Source: Rhabditophanes sp. KR3021
Lineage: Eukaryota > Nematoda > Chromadorea > Rhabditida > Alloionematidae
NCBI GenBank assembly: GCA_963281155.1
Contig: CAUJLY010000006.1
Span: 496,001 to 560,000, forward strand
Length of the DNA stretch: 64,000 nt
Reading direction: 5' to 3'
Position numbers and translations under genes: made by a program. The notes under the pieces were generated by a model. The model saw only the letters and a program-made list of their open reading frames with translations, did not search any database and was not told where the DNA came from. Positions 22,198-34,745 of the stretch are shown in pieces (position 1 is the first letter of the stretch; every line of letters starts with the position of its first letter).

Positions 22198-23271
22198 ATG
22201 ATTTTTGACATTTACGCTATTTTCAATACAATAATATTTATAATATCTATATCAACAAATTTGATGGCTCTGTCTTTTTACAAACATTTTAAAGTTGATG
22301 GTGAACTCAATATAGCAATGATATCACAGTTTTGTCAATTTATATTCGATTCAATTTTTTCGATGAGTAACTTATTTTTGCGACTTGAAATATTTATCAT
22401 TAATAATGACAATTCAACTTACTTTTCAATTCGATTGCCAAACTTGGAATTTTTTCCAACAGTAACATTTACTCAATATTGTTTTGCTTACTATATTTTC
22501 GCCATAAATTACATGTTGAATTTTGCAATAGTTTTTATAACTATTTATGTTAGATATGCCTCTGTTACACTAATTAGTGTAAAATTAAAGCATCTAATTT
22601 TAATGTATTTAACTTCAATGTTTGTAATAGTAGTATTATTAATACCTTTGTCTTTTTTTGGATTCGATGAAAGTATTGACCCTCAAATTATATATCATAC
22701 AAATTTAATCACAGAAAATATCGCCAATAATATTACCGAAAAGAGTCAAAGTCTTTCGGCAAGTATGAATTTGAGATTTTTACTATATTTTGGTCTTTTA
22801 GTTTTTGTTTTACCCATTACTTGTGCTACAATAACGATAACATTGTTTAAATATGGGAAATATTTAATATTAAATCAAGCAAGTATGAGTAGTAGCGTCT
22901 ATAATTTAAACAAACAATTCTTTTTAATTTTATTATCACAAGCAATAGCACCATTATTTCTTCAATTTATTCCTGCTGGTAAGTTATATACTTTAGTTAT
23001 TATTACTAATATTTTTTTAGCAATTTATGTAATTATTTTATGCTTTCGGATATCATCTACGTTTGGTACATGGGCAATTATAATTTCTTCTATTCTACCA
23101 GCAGTTAATTCAATAATGTTTATGTCATTTCTTTCAAAGTCACGTTCAATTTTAAAAAAAAGATACTTTTTTGTGGTAAATTTAATAATCAAAAAGAAAA
23201 ATAGTGTAGTTGTTGTACCGATAAATGGCCCATTAAATACTTCATCTAATTTAAAAAACAATGGAATGTAA
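22198..23271 (+). CDS. Serpentine 7TM chemoreceptor, single exon, 357 aa
   Basis: Seven hydrophobic segments are visible, including TIIFIISISTNLMALSFY (TM1), NIAMISQFCQFIFDSIFSM (TM2), MLNFAIVFITIYVRYASVT (TM3 with RY motif), LMYLTSMFVIVVLLIPLSFF (TM4), LLVFVLPITCATITITLF (TM5), FFLILLSQAIAPLFLQFIP (TM6) and AIIISSILPAVNSIMFMSFL (TM7, with P and N as in Str/Srh-type receptors). It ends in a basic cytosolic tail. Complete and uninterrupted, and the intact paralogue of the pseudogene at 48-1076 on the other strand. Likely a sensory-neuron receptor. Ligand unknown. Confidence 0.82.
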   Translation: MIFDIYAIFNTIIFIISISTNLMALSFYKHFKVDGELNIAMISQFCQFIFDSIFSMSNLFLRLEIFIINNDNSTYFSIRLPNLEFFPTVTFTQYCFAYYIFAINYMLNFAIVFITIYVRYASVTLISVKLKHLILMYLTSMFVIVVLLIPLSFFGFDESIDPQIIYHTNLITENIANNITEKSQSLSASMNLRFLLYFGLLVFVLPITCATITITLFKYGKYLILNQASMSSSVYNLNKQFFLILLSQAIAPLFLQFIPAGKLYTLVIITNIFLAIYVIILCFRISSTFGTWAIIISSILPAVNSIMFMSFLSKSRSILKKRYFFVVNLIIKKKNSVVVVPINGPLNTSSNLKNNGM

Positions 23272-23700
23272 AATGCAGAATGCCATTTGTAATATATATT
23301 ATTAATGAAACAAATATATAATATCATTAATGTGAATTAGTCATTTTATGATTTTTCATTCCATCTTATCAGACTGCCATCTTCTCCGAAAGGAAGACAC
23401 GACAAACACACAAACATACAAATTAAATACATATAATGAAAATGACCAGAAATGAGTTTGGTAGCTTTTGTAGCAGAATGTAGAACCTAGCTAACTATAC
23501 TAGGTGTTAGTATAACCGGCTGTTCCGATTTGACTGGAAGCCACTAAATACAATCGGGACTTTTATGATATGGCATCATGTATGTTTGATATAAACAGTT
23601 AATATTGATAAAGTACATTAATAATGATTAACTTTTTTAGTATAAAAGGAAAGATTCTTACCTAAATATTGTATCGATTCATTGCACATAAAATAAAAAT
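23272..23700. other. Intergenic with a GC-richer patch and promoter
   Basis: About 23345-23580 is richer in G/C than its surroundings and contains no open frame. It could be the tail of a mobile element. A TATAAAAGG box at about 23642 precedes the next gene. Confidence 0.35.
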
Positions 23701-25338
23701 GTTTAAATTATTCTGTGGATTTTTATTTTATATTACTTTTTTAAATGCTAATCAAAATTCATATAGTGGAAGATATTTGTGACTTCATTTCTTAATTATA
23801 ATAAACCAGATGGAACTCCTAATCCTCAGGTAGAGTTACATGTTTTAGTATCTGGAGAACAAACTGTAAAAGTAAACTATACATATTATAATTCAGTTAC
23901 CAAAACAATTGTAACTCGTATGTTTAAAGCAATGCCTGGAATGGATAATACTGTTAATTTTAATTTATTCTTTGATTAATTATTTATAAATTTAACAGAT
24001 TATATTTGATCACAACAATGTAATCAAAGTGACGAAAGATAATTTTAATTTGATAAATCAAATGTTCCATGTACGAGATCCTCGTATAATAGTTACATCA
24101 GATGTTAATATCAAAATAATAGCTAGATATTATACTAAAAGTGATGGTATATCAGCCACAGGAGATGCATATTTATTACCAACTCAAGATTTAATTGGAA
24201 ATGATTATATTATTAGATTACCAACTGCTCTTAGTAAATCAACTCAAATTATTTCAATTATGGCTACAGAATTGAGCGGTGTTAATGGTGAAATCACGGT
24301 TTATTCATATGGTAAAGCACTCAAAATTTTCAACTTTAACATTGAGAAAGGTTTCGGCAGTGCCAAGTTAATTATGTTTCTTTTGCTGGTTCTGATGAAT
24401 TATCTATATCCATTACGGGAGATACTCAATTTTATGTAACTGCATCTGTACCAAGAGTTGACATATCCTTTTTATCTGATGGAACTAATGGAAAATCAAC
24501 TGATATTTCAGATTATGCTGCATACATGCCAAATCCAATTAAAAATTACGATTGTACTACTTCTATATTAACAAAAAATGGAGAAGTTCATCTTTCTACA
24601 ACTCAATTTACTATGATTGCTTATATTGCTGCAAATAGAGTGCTTTGTAATAATAATGCAGATCAATTGATTGTTAAAAGATATCAAGATAATCATTTAG
24701 TAACTCCACTTACTGAACAAACTCCAATAGCTATGGAAAACAAATATTGCTTTATAAAACCAAACAATTGGCTATTCAATCACAATACACAGGTACGACA
24801 ATGGCAAGAGTTGGTGGCAGTTTAGGGAATGATGGATTTTCAGTTAACAATGCATTTATGACTATTGTTCCCGAAACAACTCAATATTTGACTGGCCCAA
24901 TTAATATAGTTACTTTCTCTATCAACAGTAAATTAGAAATTTATGGCATTGGTTTAATTCCATCTTTGTTTTTCATTGATGGACAAAAAGTACCTGATGC
25001 ATTAATTACGAAGGCAACACTTACTGCTATTGATACATCATATTCAAGTTATATTGTGACAGTTATAGGAACAAGTTTCCACACATTCAATACTATTAGG
25101 CCATATATTGCTTATGTGGTTGGAAGAAACTCAGACGATGATAATGATATTTCAATGTATGGCTATTTAGCAGGATGCGGAAAATCTCAATTAAAAACAA
25201 CCCCAACCCAAGGTATTACTCCATGGGGAGTGATAACGAACAACTATTAGAACAACCACAAAAGCGTCATCTTTAAAGACTCAAGAATCAATATTCGTCA
25301 TTTGTGTGCTATCTTTTATGAGTGTACTTTATCAATGA
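23701..25338 (+). pseudogene. IgGFc-binding-domain-like secreted protein, multiply frameshifted (copy A)
   Basis: The signal peptide MFKLFCGFLFYITFLNAN is followed by the family start S-G-x-Y-x-V-T-S-F, but one T is missing near 23778 and the frame breaks. Intron 23953-23998 sits at the same place as in copies B and D. Homology continues (DPRIIVTSDVNIKIIARYYT; VTASVPRVDISF; YDCTTSIL; ANRVLCN; YLTGPINIVTFSINSKLEIY; YGYLAGCGKSQL) with further one-base shifts near 24362, 24768 and 25235. A Thr-rich stretch and hydrophobic end (stop 25336-25338) follow in yet another frame. Four small indels in a full-length copy mean a young pseudogene, or poor sequence here. Confidence 0.7.
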
Positions 25339-25499
25339 ATCATATAATCAAAAAATGTAAACTCGAAATTGTATTCCTGTCTACACATAATACAAAATTA
25401 TCATCTTAATTTTATATCATTAATTTAATAAAATATTTTTATGTTATCACGTAATCTATAATATTTATAAGTACAAATTTATTCCCAAAATTATTAAAT

Positions 25500-27139
25500 A
25501 TGAAGTGTATACTAATATTAACTCTTTTCTTTTTTTATCAAATATAAATGCAGATGATAGTTTCGGAACACATTTCATAACAACTGTGTTAAATTTTAAA
25601 AATAATAATTTTAATAATTGTAAATTCACTCTGACTTTTCTAACTACTACTCAAGAAGATGTAACTGTTAGTATTAAATATGATGGTAAGAATAAATTAG
25701 TTAATGTCGTTTTGAAAAATGGTCAACCAGGAACAGTAAGTTTATAAATTATAATTATTAATATTTGTATAATTTAGCTAGAAGATATTTGTAGTATTTT
25801 TCAAGATACATATGACCGAACAAATCAAATTATACTTGTAAAGGATCCAAGAATCTTAATTGATTCTACTCATCCTATTAAAGTTTTTGTCACATATTAT
25901 TCTTTTAATGATGATGGTAACGGTGTAGGAGATACTTATTTAATTTATCCAACATATTATGCAGGCTGGCGATATGTTCTGAGATTACCAAAAGCTACTT
26001 CATCTAGTGTTCAATTAATTTCAATTATTCCTATCGACTCAACAAAACCATTAAATGGTCAATTAGTCACCTATAAAAATGGAGTGTATCGAGACACACT
26101 TGATTTCATCATAAATCCAACGATAGATAATACTCAAGCTCTTTTTGTTGGCGATGATTCAGATGGGGAATTAGCTTTCAATATTTATGGAACAACTGCT
26201 TTTATCGTGACAGCAGCAGTACCTTGTGTTGATTTAAATTATGAAAGTACTAGAAAGCCATCAGTTGACATGCTGACTTGTGATTATGTTGCTTTTATGC
26301 CTTTTCCCATTTATTCATATGATTGCCAAAGTACGTTAAGTGGATTAGGAGAAATTAAGTTACTCGGAGGGCAATTTACAAATGTTGTTTATGAAACAGC
26401 CGGAGTAATGTTGTGTGGAAATGATTTACTTGTTGATTTTTATGTAAATAATGTGGCACACAAAGAGACTAAAGTTCAAACTAGATATGGAAAGTCTGTT
26501 TCAATAGATTCATGGTCAACTAACTACTATAGTACAAACTCATTATTTACAAATACTCATACATCCAGATTTGGTGGTAATAGAAATAGAAATGGTTATA
26601 TTACTGATGGTTTTTTAACTAATGTTCCTGACATGACACAAACTATATCAGAGTCTACACAAATATTTACTTTATCAGAAGATTCTTATCTAGAAGTTTA
26701 TGGTGCTGGCCTTAATCCAAACAGTTTTAAAATTGACAATAAGCAAATTGCTGATAATTTATTCATGCATAATACTTTTCCTTACTATCAAGGACAATTT
26801 GATCAATTTATTATTCAAATTCACCAAGCAGGAATTCATACATTCTATTCGGATACACCCTACATACTTTATGTAACAGGAAAAAATAATAATCAATATA
26901 CTTCAAGTTATGGATACTTGGCGGGATATAGTAATACAAAATTAACAGCTATCCCTGCAGTTGGTAAAATTTATCCTGGAGGAAATCCTGATACATTTCT
27001 TACCACCCAAACTAGTAACATAGAAACTACAACTAAACAGACCACTACGGCTATAATAACTACAACAAAAAATGCTTCGATCACATTTATCTCAAAATTG
27101 ATAAGCATATTAAGTTTATTTATGATTTTATTTATTTAA
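25500..27139 (+). CDS. IgGFc-binding-domain-like secreted protein (copy B), frame break in signal peptide
   Basis: Exons are 25500-25735 and 25778-27139. The ATG at 25500 begins a signal peptide (MKCILILTLFFF..) which needs one more T in the seven-T run at 25530-25536 to read on into ..LSNINADDSFGTHFITTVLN. Exon 2 (453 aa) is uninterrupted: DPRILIDSTHPIKVFVTYYS, FIVTAAVPCVDLNY, YDCQSTLSGLGEIKLLGGQF, SYLEVYGAGLNPNSF, YILYVTGKNNN..YGYLAGY, then a Thr-rich stalk (TTTKQTTTAIITTTKN) and a hydrophobic C-terminus typical of a GPI-anchor signal. Total expected length is 532 aa. The beta-rich extracellular layout and the YGYLAG motif resemble the N-terminal domain of IgGFc-binding proteins. That assignment is by pattern only. 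Confidence 0.7.
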
Positions 27140-28274
27140 ATTATATTTAATATTTTTAAACATCAATGATTCTAAATTCATATTCAAAACTTTTAAAACT
27201 CATCCAAATATTTTCTTTATTTTAAATATTGAATAAAACTTCCGTTTGATACAAATAACAACTGTTTTTTACTATATAATTTGTAATTAAAAAGCTTTTT
27301 TTGACAAACAAATAGTGTACCCGTTGGTCATGCACTCCTGACATCAGTATACAAACTCTAGTCTTTCACTCATTTATGCATTCAAGTCATAACATTGTAT
27401 CTTCATTCCTTTCCTTAATAGACCCTTATTCTTCGTTCGGGGTTTACAAAATTACTATTCTATTAATGCTTAGTCAACATTAAGTAATAACAATATTATA
27501 TAAATATTTCCCTGTTCTATCATTTAATTATATTTTGCAACAATACACTTTGAGATAGACAAATCAAAGCCATACATTAATTTGATTTTGTTTCATCATC
27601 ATTTATACTTAATTAAGTTATGTCACCAACCATTCCTTAAAAGGACAATTTGGATGAGAATAATATGATTTTAAAAAAATCAGCTTTTTTGTCAAAGAAA
27701 GTTGTTGTTTTTTATTGCCAAAATGAAATAAAGAATCTATAATCATAATTATATCTGCATAGATCAAAACTTAATTTGAAGATGATTTAACAATACTTTT
27801 GAACATAAATTTCTTAAATCATTAATTATTGCAGAAACTTTTTCAGTTAAGTTGACACAACCTATTGAACAAAAGATAATAGCTTTTAATAAACAATATT
27901 ATTGATTTGATAAGTTAAGTCTAGCAGGAGGTTTTAATGATTCACATAAAAAGCATTTAAGGTGATTTTTAAGGGTGGTTCAAGATGCTTAATTAGATTG
28001 CGTTGATCTTGAAATGTCTAAAATTGCCAAAAATCAAAAGTTTTCAAGTATCATAAACATATCATGCATATTCCATGACATACAATAAGCTTTACGGGTC
28101 GTTTTTGTCATGTCTGTAAATAATTAACTTATCAAGAAAAGGTCATTAAATTAGTGAAATCAACTTTTGTAAAAAACCCACGAGGTAATTGAGACCTATA
28201 AATATGAGAAGGTTTTGCACGGATGTTAAGTCACAATAAAAATACCTTAATTGTTGACGATCGTTTTCACGTAT
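27140..28274. other. Intergenic, nothing recognised
   Basis: AT-rich. No coding frame, repeat or RNA gene seen. Confidence 0.4.
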
Positions 28275-28505
28275 TTAGTTTATTTTGTATTCTAGATATA
28301 AAAGATTTGACACAATTTCACTCATTTGAAAGCGTAGATTAAGTATTTTTTGATGATATAAATTATGATGGCAATCACACTGTAAAAGTGTATTTAGACT
28401 TGATTTATCAATCTCACCATAATCATTATTATTACTATCGATAAAATTACGAATGTCTTTACTCGTCTCAATTTGTTTAGCATAATCTATTAATACTTTA
28501 TTCAT
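28275..28505 (-). CDS. Small hypothetical protein, 76 aa
   Basis: Single open frame in an otherwise empty 2.7-kb interval. Composition is protein-like rather than AT-driven: mixed charged and helical residues, two Cys and a His pair in LLQCDCHHNLYHQK. A TATATAAAC box stands about 60 bp before the ATG. Probably a small helical intracellular protein without signal peptide. No family recognised. Confidence 0.4.
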   Translation of the reverse strand: MNKVLIDYAKQIETSKDIRNFIDSNNNDYGEIDKSSLNTLLQCDCHHNLYHQKILNLRFQMSEIVSNLLYLEYKIN

Positions 28506-29793
28506 GTGGGCGCGAAATTAAATATCTATTAAAAGTTAACTTTTTAAGGAATATGTTTATATAGATACTAATTGATGGGATTCATTTTAAGCTTGATACA
28601 TTTATTGAACCGACAATGACAACATTGTGAAGTTAGTGTTATTTCACAATTTTTACTTTTTTGCACTTATATTTTTTGCCATTACCTATGATATGACGAA
28701 AGAATGTTTTACTATAAAAATAATTATTAAATATACATATTTTTAAAAGATAACCAATATTACTATCCCGAACAAACGGCTATTCCATATTTTAAGCTAG
28801 TTGTACTTGAATGACATGCCAAATATCCATTTGGTCCGATTTTTGACTTATCCAAATTATTCATCTATTCAATATGTAATTAATTCAAAGTACATAAACT
28901 TTGAAAGTCTAGTGAGAACAAAGAATATTTTTTAAAACCAAAATAAATAGACAACAAATACTTTTTTTACATTTCCTAAATAATTATTTCTTTGATCAAG
29001 CTTCCTTTACATTTAAATTTCGGTTAAAATAAAAATTATGCAAGCATTAAATTAGGTTTTGCTTTAACTGGCGTGCACACAATAGGACGAGAGTAGACTG
29101 AAGTATTTATTCCAATAAACAGGATAAAACTGGGACAATAAGAATAGAAAGAAACCTAAAGTAAGAACGTGCGTCCACCTGGATGCATAGAATAATAAGG
29201 TTATGACTAGATGAGGCACACAAAACTTACATTCTTTTAATAGTTACAATAATTGGGATGAGAACTTGAGAAAGGGTTTATTCTTGCTAGGTTTATTTTC
29301 CGAAACACTGAGTTAATAATAAAAACAATGTAAATAAAACAGTCTGATATTATTGTATCATTGCATTTGTTTATTACTTTTGAGTTTATATTAACGCTGT
29401 CTTTCTAATTACGATTATTAAAACATTAGAATTATGTACTACAATTTATGAATGTACTATTTTATAGTTCATTTAGTTTAATGTCTTGAAAATTTTGTTC
29501 ATCACACACATATAATAGAAAATGATCATTCATCTATTATAAATATCAACTTGTAACATTTCGATCGTCAAACGGTAAACTTTAAAAAATTAGAGTGGAA
29601 CAAATGATCAGAATCAAATATAAAGTTGTAATTATATTAAGATTTTTTAAGCGACCTTTAATCTCAAAAAATATGGCCTATTTTCATCATCTTGACTAAA
29701 TAAAAGATCAATGCCAATTGGAAACGAGTTTTTGAAATAAGGTTTTGCACTTACTACATTGAAGTAATAAAACAAACGTCCTTGTTATGAGAC
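28506..29793. other. Intergenic, nothing recognised
   Basis: Slightly GC-richer between about 29060 and 29300 without an open frame. Otherwise AT-rich and featureless. Confidence 0.35.
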
Positions 29794-29801
29794 TATAAAT
29801 A
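29794..29801 (+). promoter_or_regulatory. TATA box of the small secreted protein gene
   Basis: TATAAATA 64 bp before the ATG at 29858. Confidence 0.45.
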
Positions 29802-29857
29802 AAGGAAATTAAAATATTTAATTGAGAATTTCAAAAAGTTACTCAGAAATCAGCAAC

Positions 29858-30142
29858 ATGCAATTCTTTACTATCATTACTTTTGCTGTCGTTATTGTTG
29901 CTGGAGTTTCAGCGTATGTTTATCCAATTTAGTGCATATCATTTTTATTTAGTCAATTTGCTAGAGGACCAGCTTTCGAAGGACCTCACCAATCCAGATT
30001 TACTCCTCCACGTGGAGCAATTAGTTCTCCACCACGTCAACCAATTATGATAGCACAACGCGGACCTGCTATTGCTCCATCAAGAGGTGGTTCAACTCAA
30101 ACCAAAACTGTAATTACTAAAACTATTATTACAAAAGGATAA
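29858..30142 (+). CDS. Small secreted Pro/Arg/Gly-rich protein, 81 aa
   Basis: Exons are 29858-29913 and 29953-30142 with a 39-nt intron. The signal peptide is MQFFTIITFAVVIVAGVSA. The mature chain of about 60 residues is rich in Pro, Arg, Gly and Thr (ARGPAFEGPHQSRFTPPRGA, then RGPAIAPSRGG), ends TKTVITKTIITKG and has no cysteine. Strong net positive charge with prolines recalls linear antimicrobial or neuropeptide-like proteins of nematodes. That is a guess from composition. No dibasic-bounded amidated peptides are evident. Confidence 0.6.
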
Positions 30143-31191
30143 ACATTATCTTTTACTTCCAAATAAACGTTTCAACAAATCATTTCTTAAATTTCCTTAT
30201 AGTTAAACCTGAAATTCCGTAAATTAGTCTGTAACATTTTGTTTTGTACTATGTTTATAAGTGTCAAAATAGGTTTACATCAATCAACGCTCTTATGTAG
30301 AAAGTTAAAAGCTGATTTGGTTAGAGATAAGCCGCCTGCAAGACAATGATAAAAAAGAAGTCTCGAAAGGTGTATTCCGAATCTGGTACAAATAATGTTT
30401 ATATTATAAACAGTTTATTGTTAATTTGATTCAAGTGCAAGATATTTAAGATTGATTCCCAGTTATAAAAAGAACATATTTATGATTTATGGTTTTCGTT
30501 TCAATTTATATAAAGTAAGGGGTTTCCTATATATCATTGGACAATATTGGGAATTTTATTTTAGTCAAAAAGTGGGCAATAAAATGTATGATATTTTCTT
30601 CCCATCAAACTAATAGTTGCATCCCAACATTTTTAAACAAGTACCTATTTATGTGTATATTTATACTTTAATAAAAGCCTTTCTTCGACTTTCACATATA
30701 AATTTGCACATCTACTTATTTTTAGGTATAAAAATTGCTAATATTATTTGACACTCATTAGGAAATATTGCTACAATAATGAAGGACGATTTTATTTTTT
30801 GCCGTTGCATCATGTATTTCACTTTTATGAATTACCTATTAAATAATATTATTTCAATAAAATGTTAAGAAACAATCTTATTATTTTATACAAGCATGAT
30901 CATTATCATTATTAGGACAAACAACCAATTTCTTAATAATAATTGATATTAAATTCTATAAAGCTCTAAAAATAACTCTCATGTGAACGCGTTATCTATT
31001 ACTAGTCATACATATGCTTCATCAGCATATCATCTCTCCATCACAAAAATGGTCTTCAGAGCTATCGACACTTTCTTATTTCAGCATCATACTCATATAT
31101 ATATTATACTTAATAATCAGATTGTACTAATACTTACATTTACAGGAACCTAATAATTTCTATTGTGTCAAGACTACTATTATTAAACAAA
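30143..31191. other. Intergenic, nothing recognised
   Basis: AT-rich with no supported gene. Confidence 0.4.
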
Positions 31192-31200
31192 TATTTTTAG
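31192..31200 (+). promoter_or_regulatory. Probable trans-splice acceptor of the MITD1 homologue
   Basis: TATTTTTAG ends 7 nt before the ATG, with no 5' exon or signal-bearing frame upstream. This is where a nematode spliced leader would be joined. Confidence 0.5.
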
Positions 31201-31207
31201 TAACAAT

Positions 31208-32439
31208 ATGGATCCAGACACAATTCAGTCAATAAAACGAAAAATAAAAGCCTATATCGCTGACTATGGCAAAACAAATGATCAAACCAAAAAGACATTT
31301 TATAAGGAGCAAATGGCCGATTTGTGTACCATTTTAAGTACGTTGTTTTATCATATTTATAATAGTGTATTTTTTAGGTGATCATTGCGACAAAGAAGTT
31401 ATAAATATTATGTTTCAAATACATGAGTTAACTAACACTCAATCCAATAAATTACCAATTTTAGAGCCAGCCAAGACTACTATTTGTCGAGATCCAGATC
31501 ATGCATTTTCTGATGATATTTTAGTAATAAAAAAACGTGCTAACATATTAATTGAAACTAAAGCTCTTCTTTTACATCAAGATGTAGTAGATGAAGTTGA
31601 AACTATATTTGATGGAATTTCTTCTTTAAAAGAAAGTAAGTTAAGATAAATAATTATATTTGAATATTTTTTTAGCTTTTACCAATGATGATAAAAAATT
31701 GGGGCAAATTATTGATCTAACAAATGATTTATGTCTTGAATTTAAGGAATATGTATCAGAAGATAAAAAAAATTTGTTGATAATCCAGAATAAAGTTACC
31801 CTAAAAAAATCTAGAACAGAAAATATAATAAGATCCAGGCCTCCTCTTGTAATGCGTGACGATACTCCTTCACTAGGAAATATTGTTATTTCCGAGGATG
31901 CTCTTGGTTATACGTATAAAGGGATATTTGACAAATATCTTAACACTGAAAAACATAATGCGGACCAATGTACAGAAGTAACTATTAAGGATGCCTTTAT
32001 TCGCAATCCTTTTCAACTTCAAAATTTGAACTTATTTGTTACATATGTTATGGATACATTTAAAAATCTTAGATGCATCACTGTTGTAACTAGAAATATC
32101 AACACTCTTGAAGAATTGAGACATACAAAAAAACGATTTTTCAAAAAAAGTGAAAATGAAATCAAACAAAAATTATCCGCCAAACAAGCTATTTTTGAAG
32201 CTAAATTGAGTGAAATTGCTCAGAATTGCAACCAGAAATCAGTTGCTTTTGAATTGCAAATTAATCGCAATATTCACGACAGGCATATCTTGTTTAATCA
32301 TGGTATAATTGTTTCTATGGGAAGAGGATTGGATATTTTCAAACATACCGAGAACCCCAACGACATCAGAAGCAAAATCCCTTGTTATGAAACTCAGTTC
32401 ACATTTTTCAACGCCTTTGAATCAGAAAAATCTCTTTGA
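31208..32439 (+). CDS. mitd-1: MITD1-like protein (MIT_C phospholipase-D-like domain), three exons
   Basis: Exons are 31208-31337, 31378-31635 and 31676-32439, giving 383 aa with frame-closing short introns. The N-terminal half is helical, where MITD1 has its MIT domain, though the MIT match is weak by eye. The C-terminal half matches the MIT_C domain: YKGIFDKYL (start of the fold), VTIKDAFIRNPFQLQNLNLF, then IHDRHILFNHGIIVSMGRGL-DIFKH, the H-D-R..G..(I/V)..GRGLD signature of the family. MITD1 binds ESCRT-III subunits and acts in abscission at the midbody in mammals. A similar role is inferred here. Confidence 0.85.
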
Positions 32440-32770
32440 TTAGCAAAATTTTGATTCAACTAAAAACATTTTTCTCTAATCACATTCTTTTTATTGTCAT
32501 GACACTTTTTTAACCACAATTTTTCTTTAATTACACCTTTGTTATTCTATTTAGTAGTTAAGAAATTTTAAAACTCGGTTAACTACAACATCTAAAGATA
32601 TTTACTGTCCCATTATATTTTTAATTCTCGTACTATTATCTAAATCATGAATATTAAGTAGTGACTAATAAAAAATAAATATACAATTTGTTTTGATTTG
32701 TATAGACAGACATTTAAATTAATAGTACAACAATAAAATGTCTACATAACTAAAATATATAAACTTAGAA
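32440..32770. other. Convergent intergenic spacer
   Basis: 3' flanks of the MITD1 homologue and the next GPCR. Nothing else seen. Confidence 0.4.
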
Positions 32771-33726
32771 TCAGCGATTTGACACCTGCTTTATTCTTGT
32801 TGACAGATTTATTGCTTTCACCTGCGAAACTACAATCTTTCCTTTTTTAATTTTTAAGATCTGCATTAAAATTGTTTTTCTGACAGATTTGTTGAAAATT
32901 ATTACTGTAAGTGCAGACGTGGAATGATCAATCAGCCAAATGGCATGTGCAACAACATAAACCCATTCTGGAAAGGTAAAGAATTCAAAATATATAAAAG
33001 CAATATATGCTGTGGCCGAGAAAAATGAAATAATTGCTATTTGACTTGTTAATCGCATTGCCGTGGGATTAAAATAATTGTTTGAGTATGAAAACGAATT
33101 TTTCAAATAAATAGCAAGAAGCGTAAAGAACAAAAATACCGTGCAAACCACATGGAATCCGTTGTTAAAATCATGAGCAAAGCTATTTATTAATTTTTGG
33201 TGATATGGCAGATTCATTCCATAATAAATATCAAATGCAAATGTTTGCATTTTTTGGTTAAATAAAGGTAATTTTGCGAAAACCACGGAATACAAATAGT
33301 ATATGCCAAATGGCATAACCCAAATTAAACAGTAGTATTTGTCAAATAACTTTTCGCGTATATCATGGAATCTTATCTCACATAATCTAGTAAAGAATAA
33401 CATAATAGTAACAATTGAAGTTAAAACAAAAAATATTTGTATAATTAAATCATGTAGGAAGATTAATACTGGACTTGAACAAGCGGAAATTCCGCTCATT
33501 TTAACTAGGCCAGATATGGATCCAATAAATAGTATATTTACTATGTCGATTACACTAAGCAAAAGCATGATTCTGTAACAAACTGAATGATGTTCTTTAT
33601 AAGTTAATGCAATTACATAAGGTATTTGAATTAGCAATAACACAATGCCTAAAAAATGTAAAATAGGCCGACTCCCAAATTTTTGTCTTTATTTTCAACA
33701 CTCCACAAATGATCTTGTGAAAACAT
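32771..33726 (-). CDS. Serpentine chemoreceptor, Srt-like, one frame break near the N-terminus
   Basis: The main frame (32771-33643) covers most of a 7TM protein and ends with HAIWLIDHSTSALTVIIFNKSVRKTI, the TM7/tail pattern (..NKSVR/NKTIR) of Srt-type receptors. Upstream, MFSQDHLWSVENKDKNLGVG from an ATG at 33726 is the expected extracellular N-terminus (Trp and Gly conserved in the family). It is in another frame, because the A-run at 33651-33656 has six bases where seven would keep the frame (..LFYIF/LGIVLLL..). Either a recent pseudogene or a sequence error. Sensory function inferred. Confidence 0.65.
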
Positions 33727-33969
33727 AGAATAATCTCCCTGAGGTAAGAAAATCAAATGGTGTATTTTTATTTAATAATACAATAATCTGTGCTTCATCC
33801 ATGCTAGTAAGTACGAAATTATCAAAGCTAAATTATATAGTATGTTTATTTGCCTGTTTAAAGTTAAAAATGCTTTTACATTTTATAAATAGGTTATTTA
33901 AAATATTGCCAAGTACAACATATGTATTTTTTTGATCAGTTATTAGTATTATTCTCAAAACATGATTGG

Positions 33970-34300
33970 TTAACAAAACTTAATAGATTTACAAATTCGT
34001 TCCGTAGAATCTTTCTTTTTAAGTCCAGTGAGAATTTCCTTCTTTGAAATCCTGAATAACTCCTTACATACAAAAGAAAGAACCAATGTAGGAGCAAGGG
34101 CGACCGTACAAACTGCAGATTCAAGCTGAAAACAAATTAAATATAATAAACATTTGAAGACTTACATTAGATTCGTCTGCATTTTTCAATAAGATTGTTC
34201 TAAGTCCATCAACAGCTTCTTTACAAAACCTGCAATTCTTTCCTGAGACTATAAATGCATTCATAAGAATGATTGTAATGAAGATAGCTGAGAATTTCAT
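33970..34300 (-). CDS. Saposin-like (SapB) secreted protein, two exons
   Basis: Exons (minus) are 34166-34300 and 33970-34125 with a 40-nt intron, giving 96 aa. A signal peptide (MKFSAIFITIILMNAFIVSG) is followed by one SapB domain with six cysteines in the usual order: NCRFCKEAV, SAVC, FVCKELF, and RICKSIKFC at the end. Such proteins bind lipid, and in nematodes some (caenopores, SPP family) permeabilise bacterial membranes in the gut. Which applies here is unknown. A second, unrelated-looking SapB gene lies at 43768. Confidence 0.85.
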
Positions 34301-34745
34301 GTTATAGGATGAAGTGACTATTCATATTTTTTTATTCATTTAAATATCATTTTTTCTTAGGTTAAAATAATCCAACTATGAATTTCGGATAAAAATATTT
34401 GCCTAATGACTCCTCTTTTTCTTATTTGTGCCAGATTAATTATGTGGAATAAAGCAGCTAAACAGATAAGGATGAGAAAGGATAATTATTTAATAAAATA
34501 ACATCATTTTAAAATCATTAGTTGATTGTTGTAATCATTCATATATTTAAACCATTCTTATGACATTAATTTTAAAAGTGTGATTTTTCTTAAAATACAA
34601 TCAGAACAATTGACAATTCAATGTGTGCTTAAGTATTTATGATTAGGAATATTAATTATTAAGTCAAGTCTTTTGATCGAAATTACACATTCTCATGTGT
34701 TATGATTTTACAGTTTATTGAAAGAAGATGATTTAATATATAACA
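34301..34745. other. Intergenic, nothing recognised
   Basis: AT-rich spacer. Confidence 0.4.

Noticed and set aside
23025..23327. Minus-strand frame, 100 aa
   Set aside because: Antisense of the intact GPCR.
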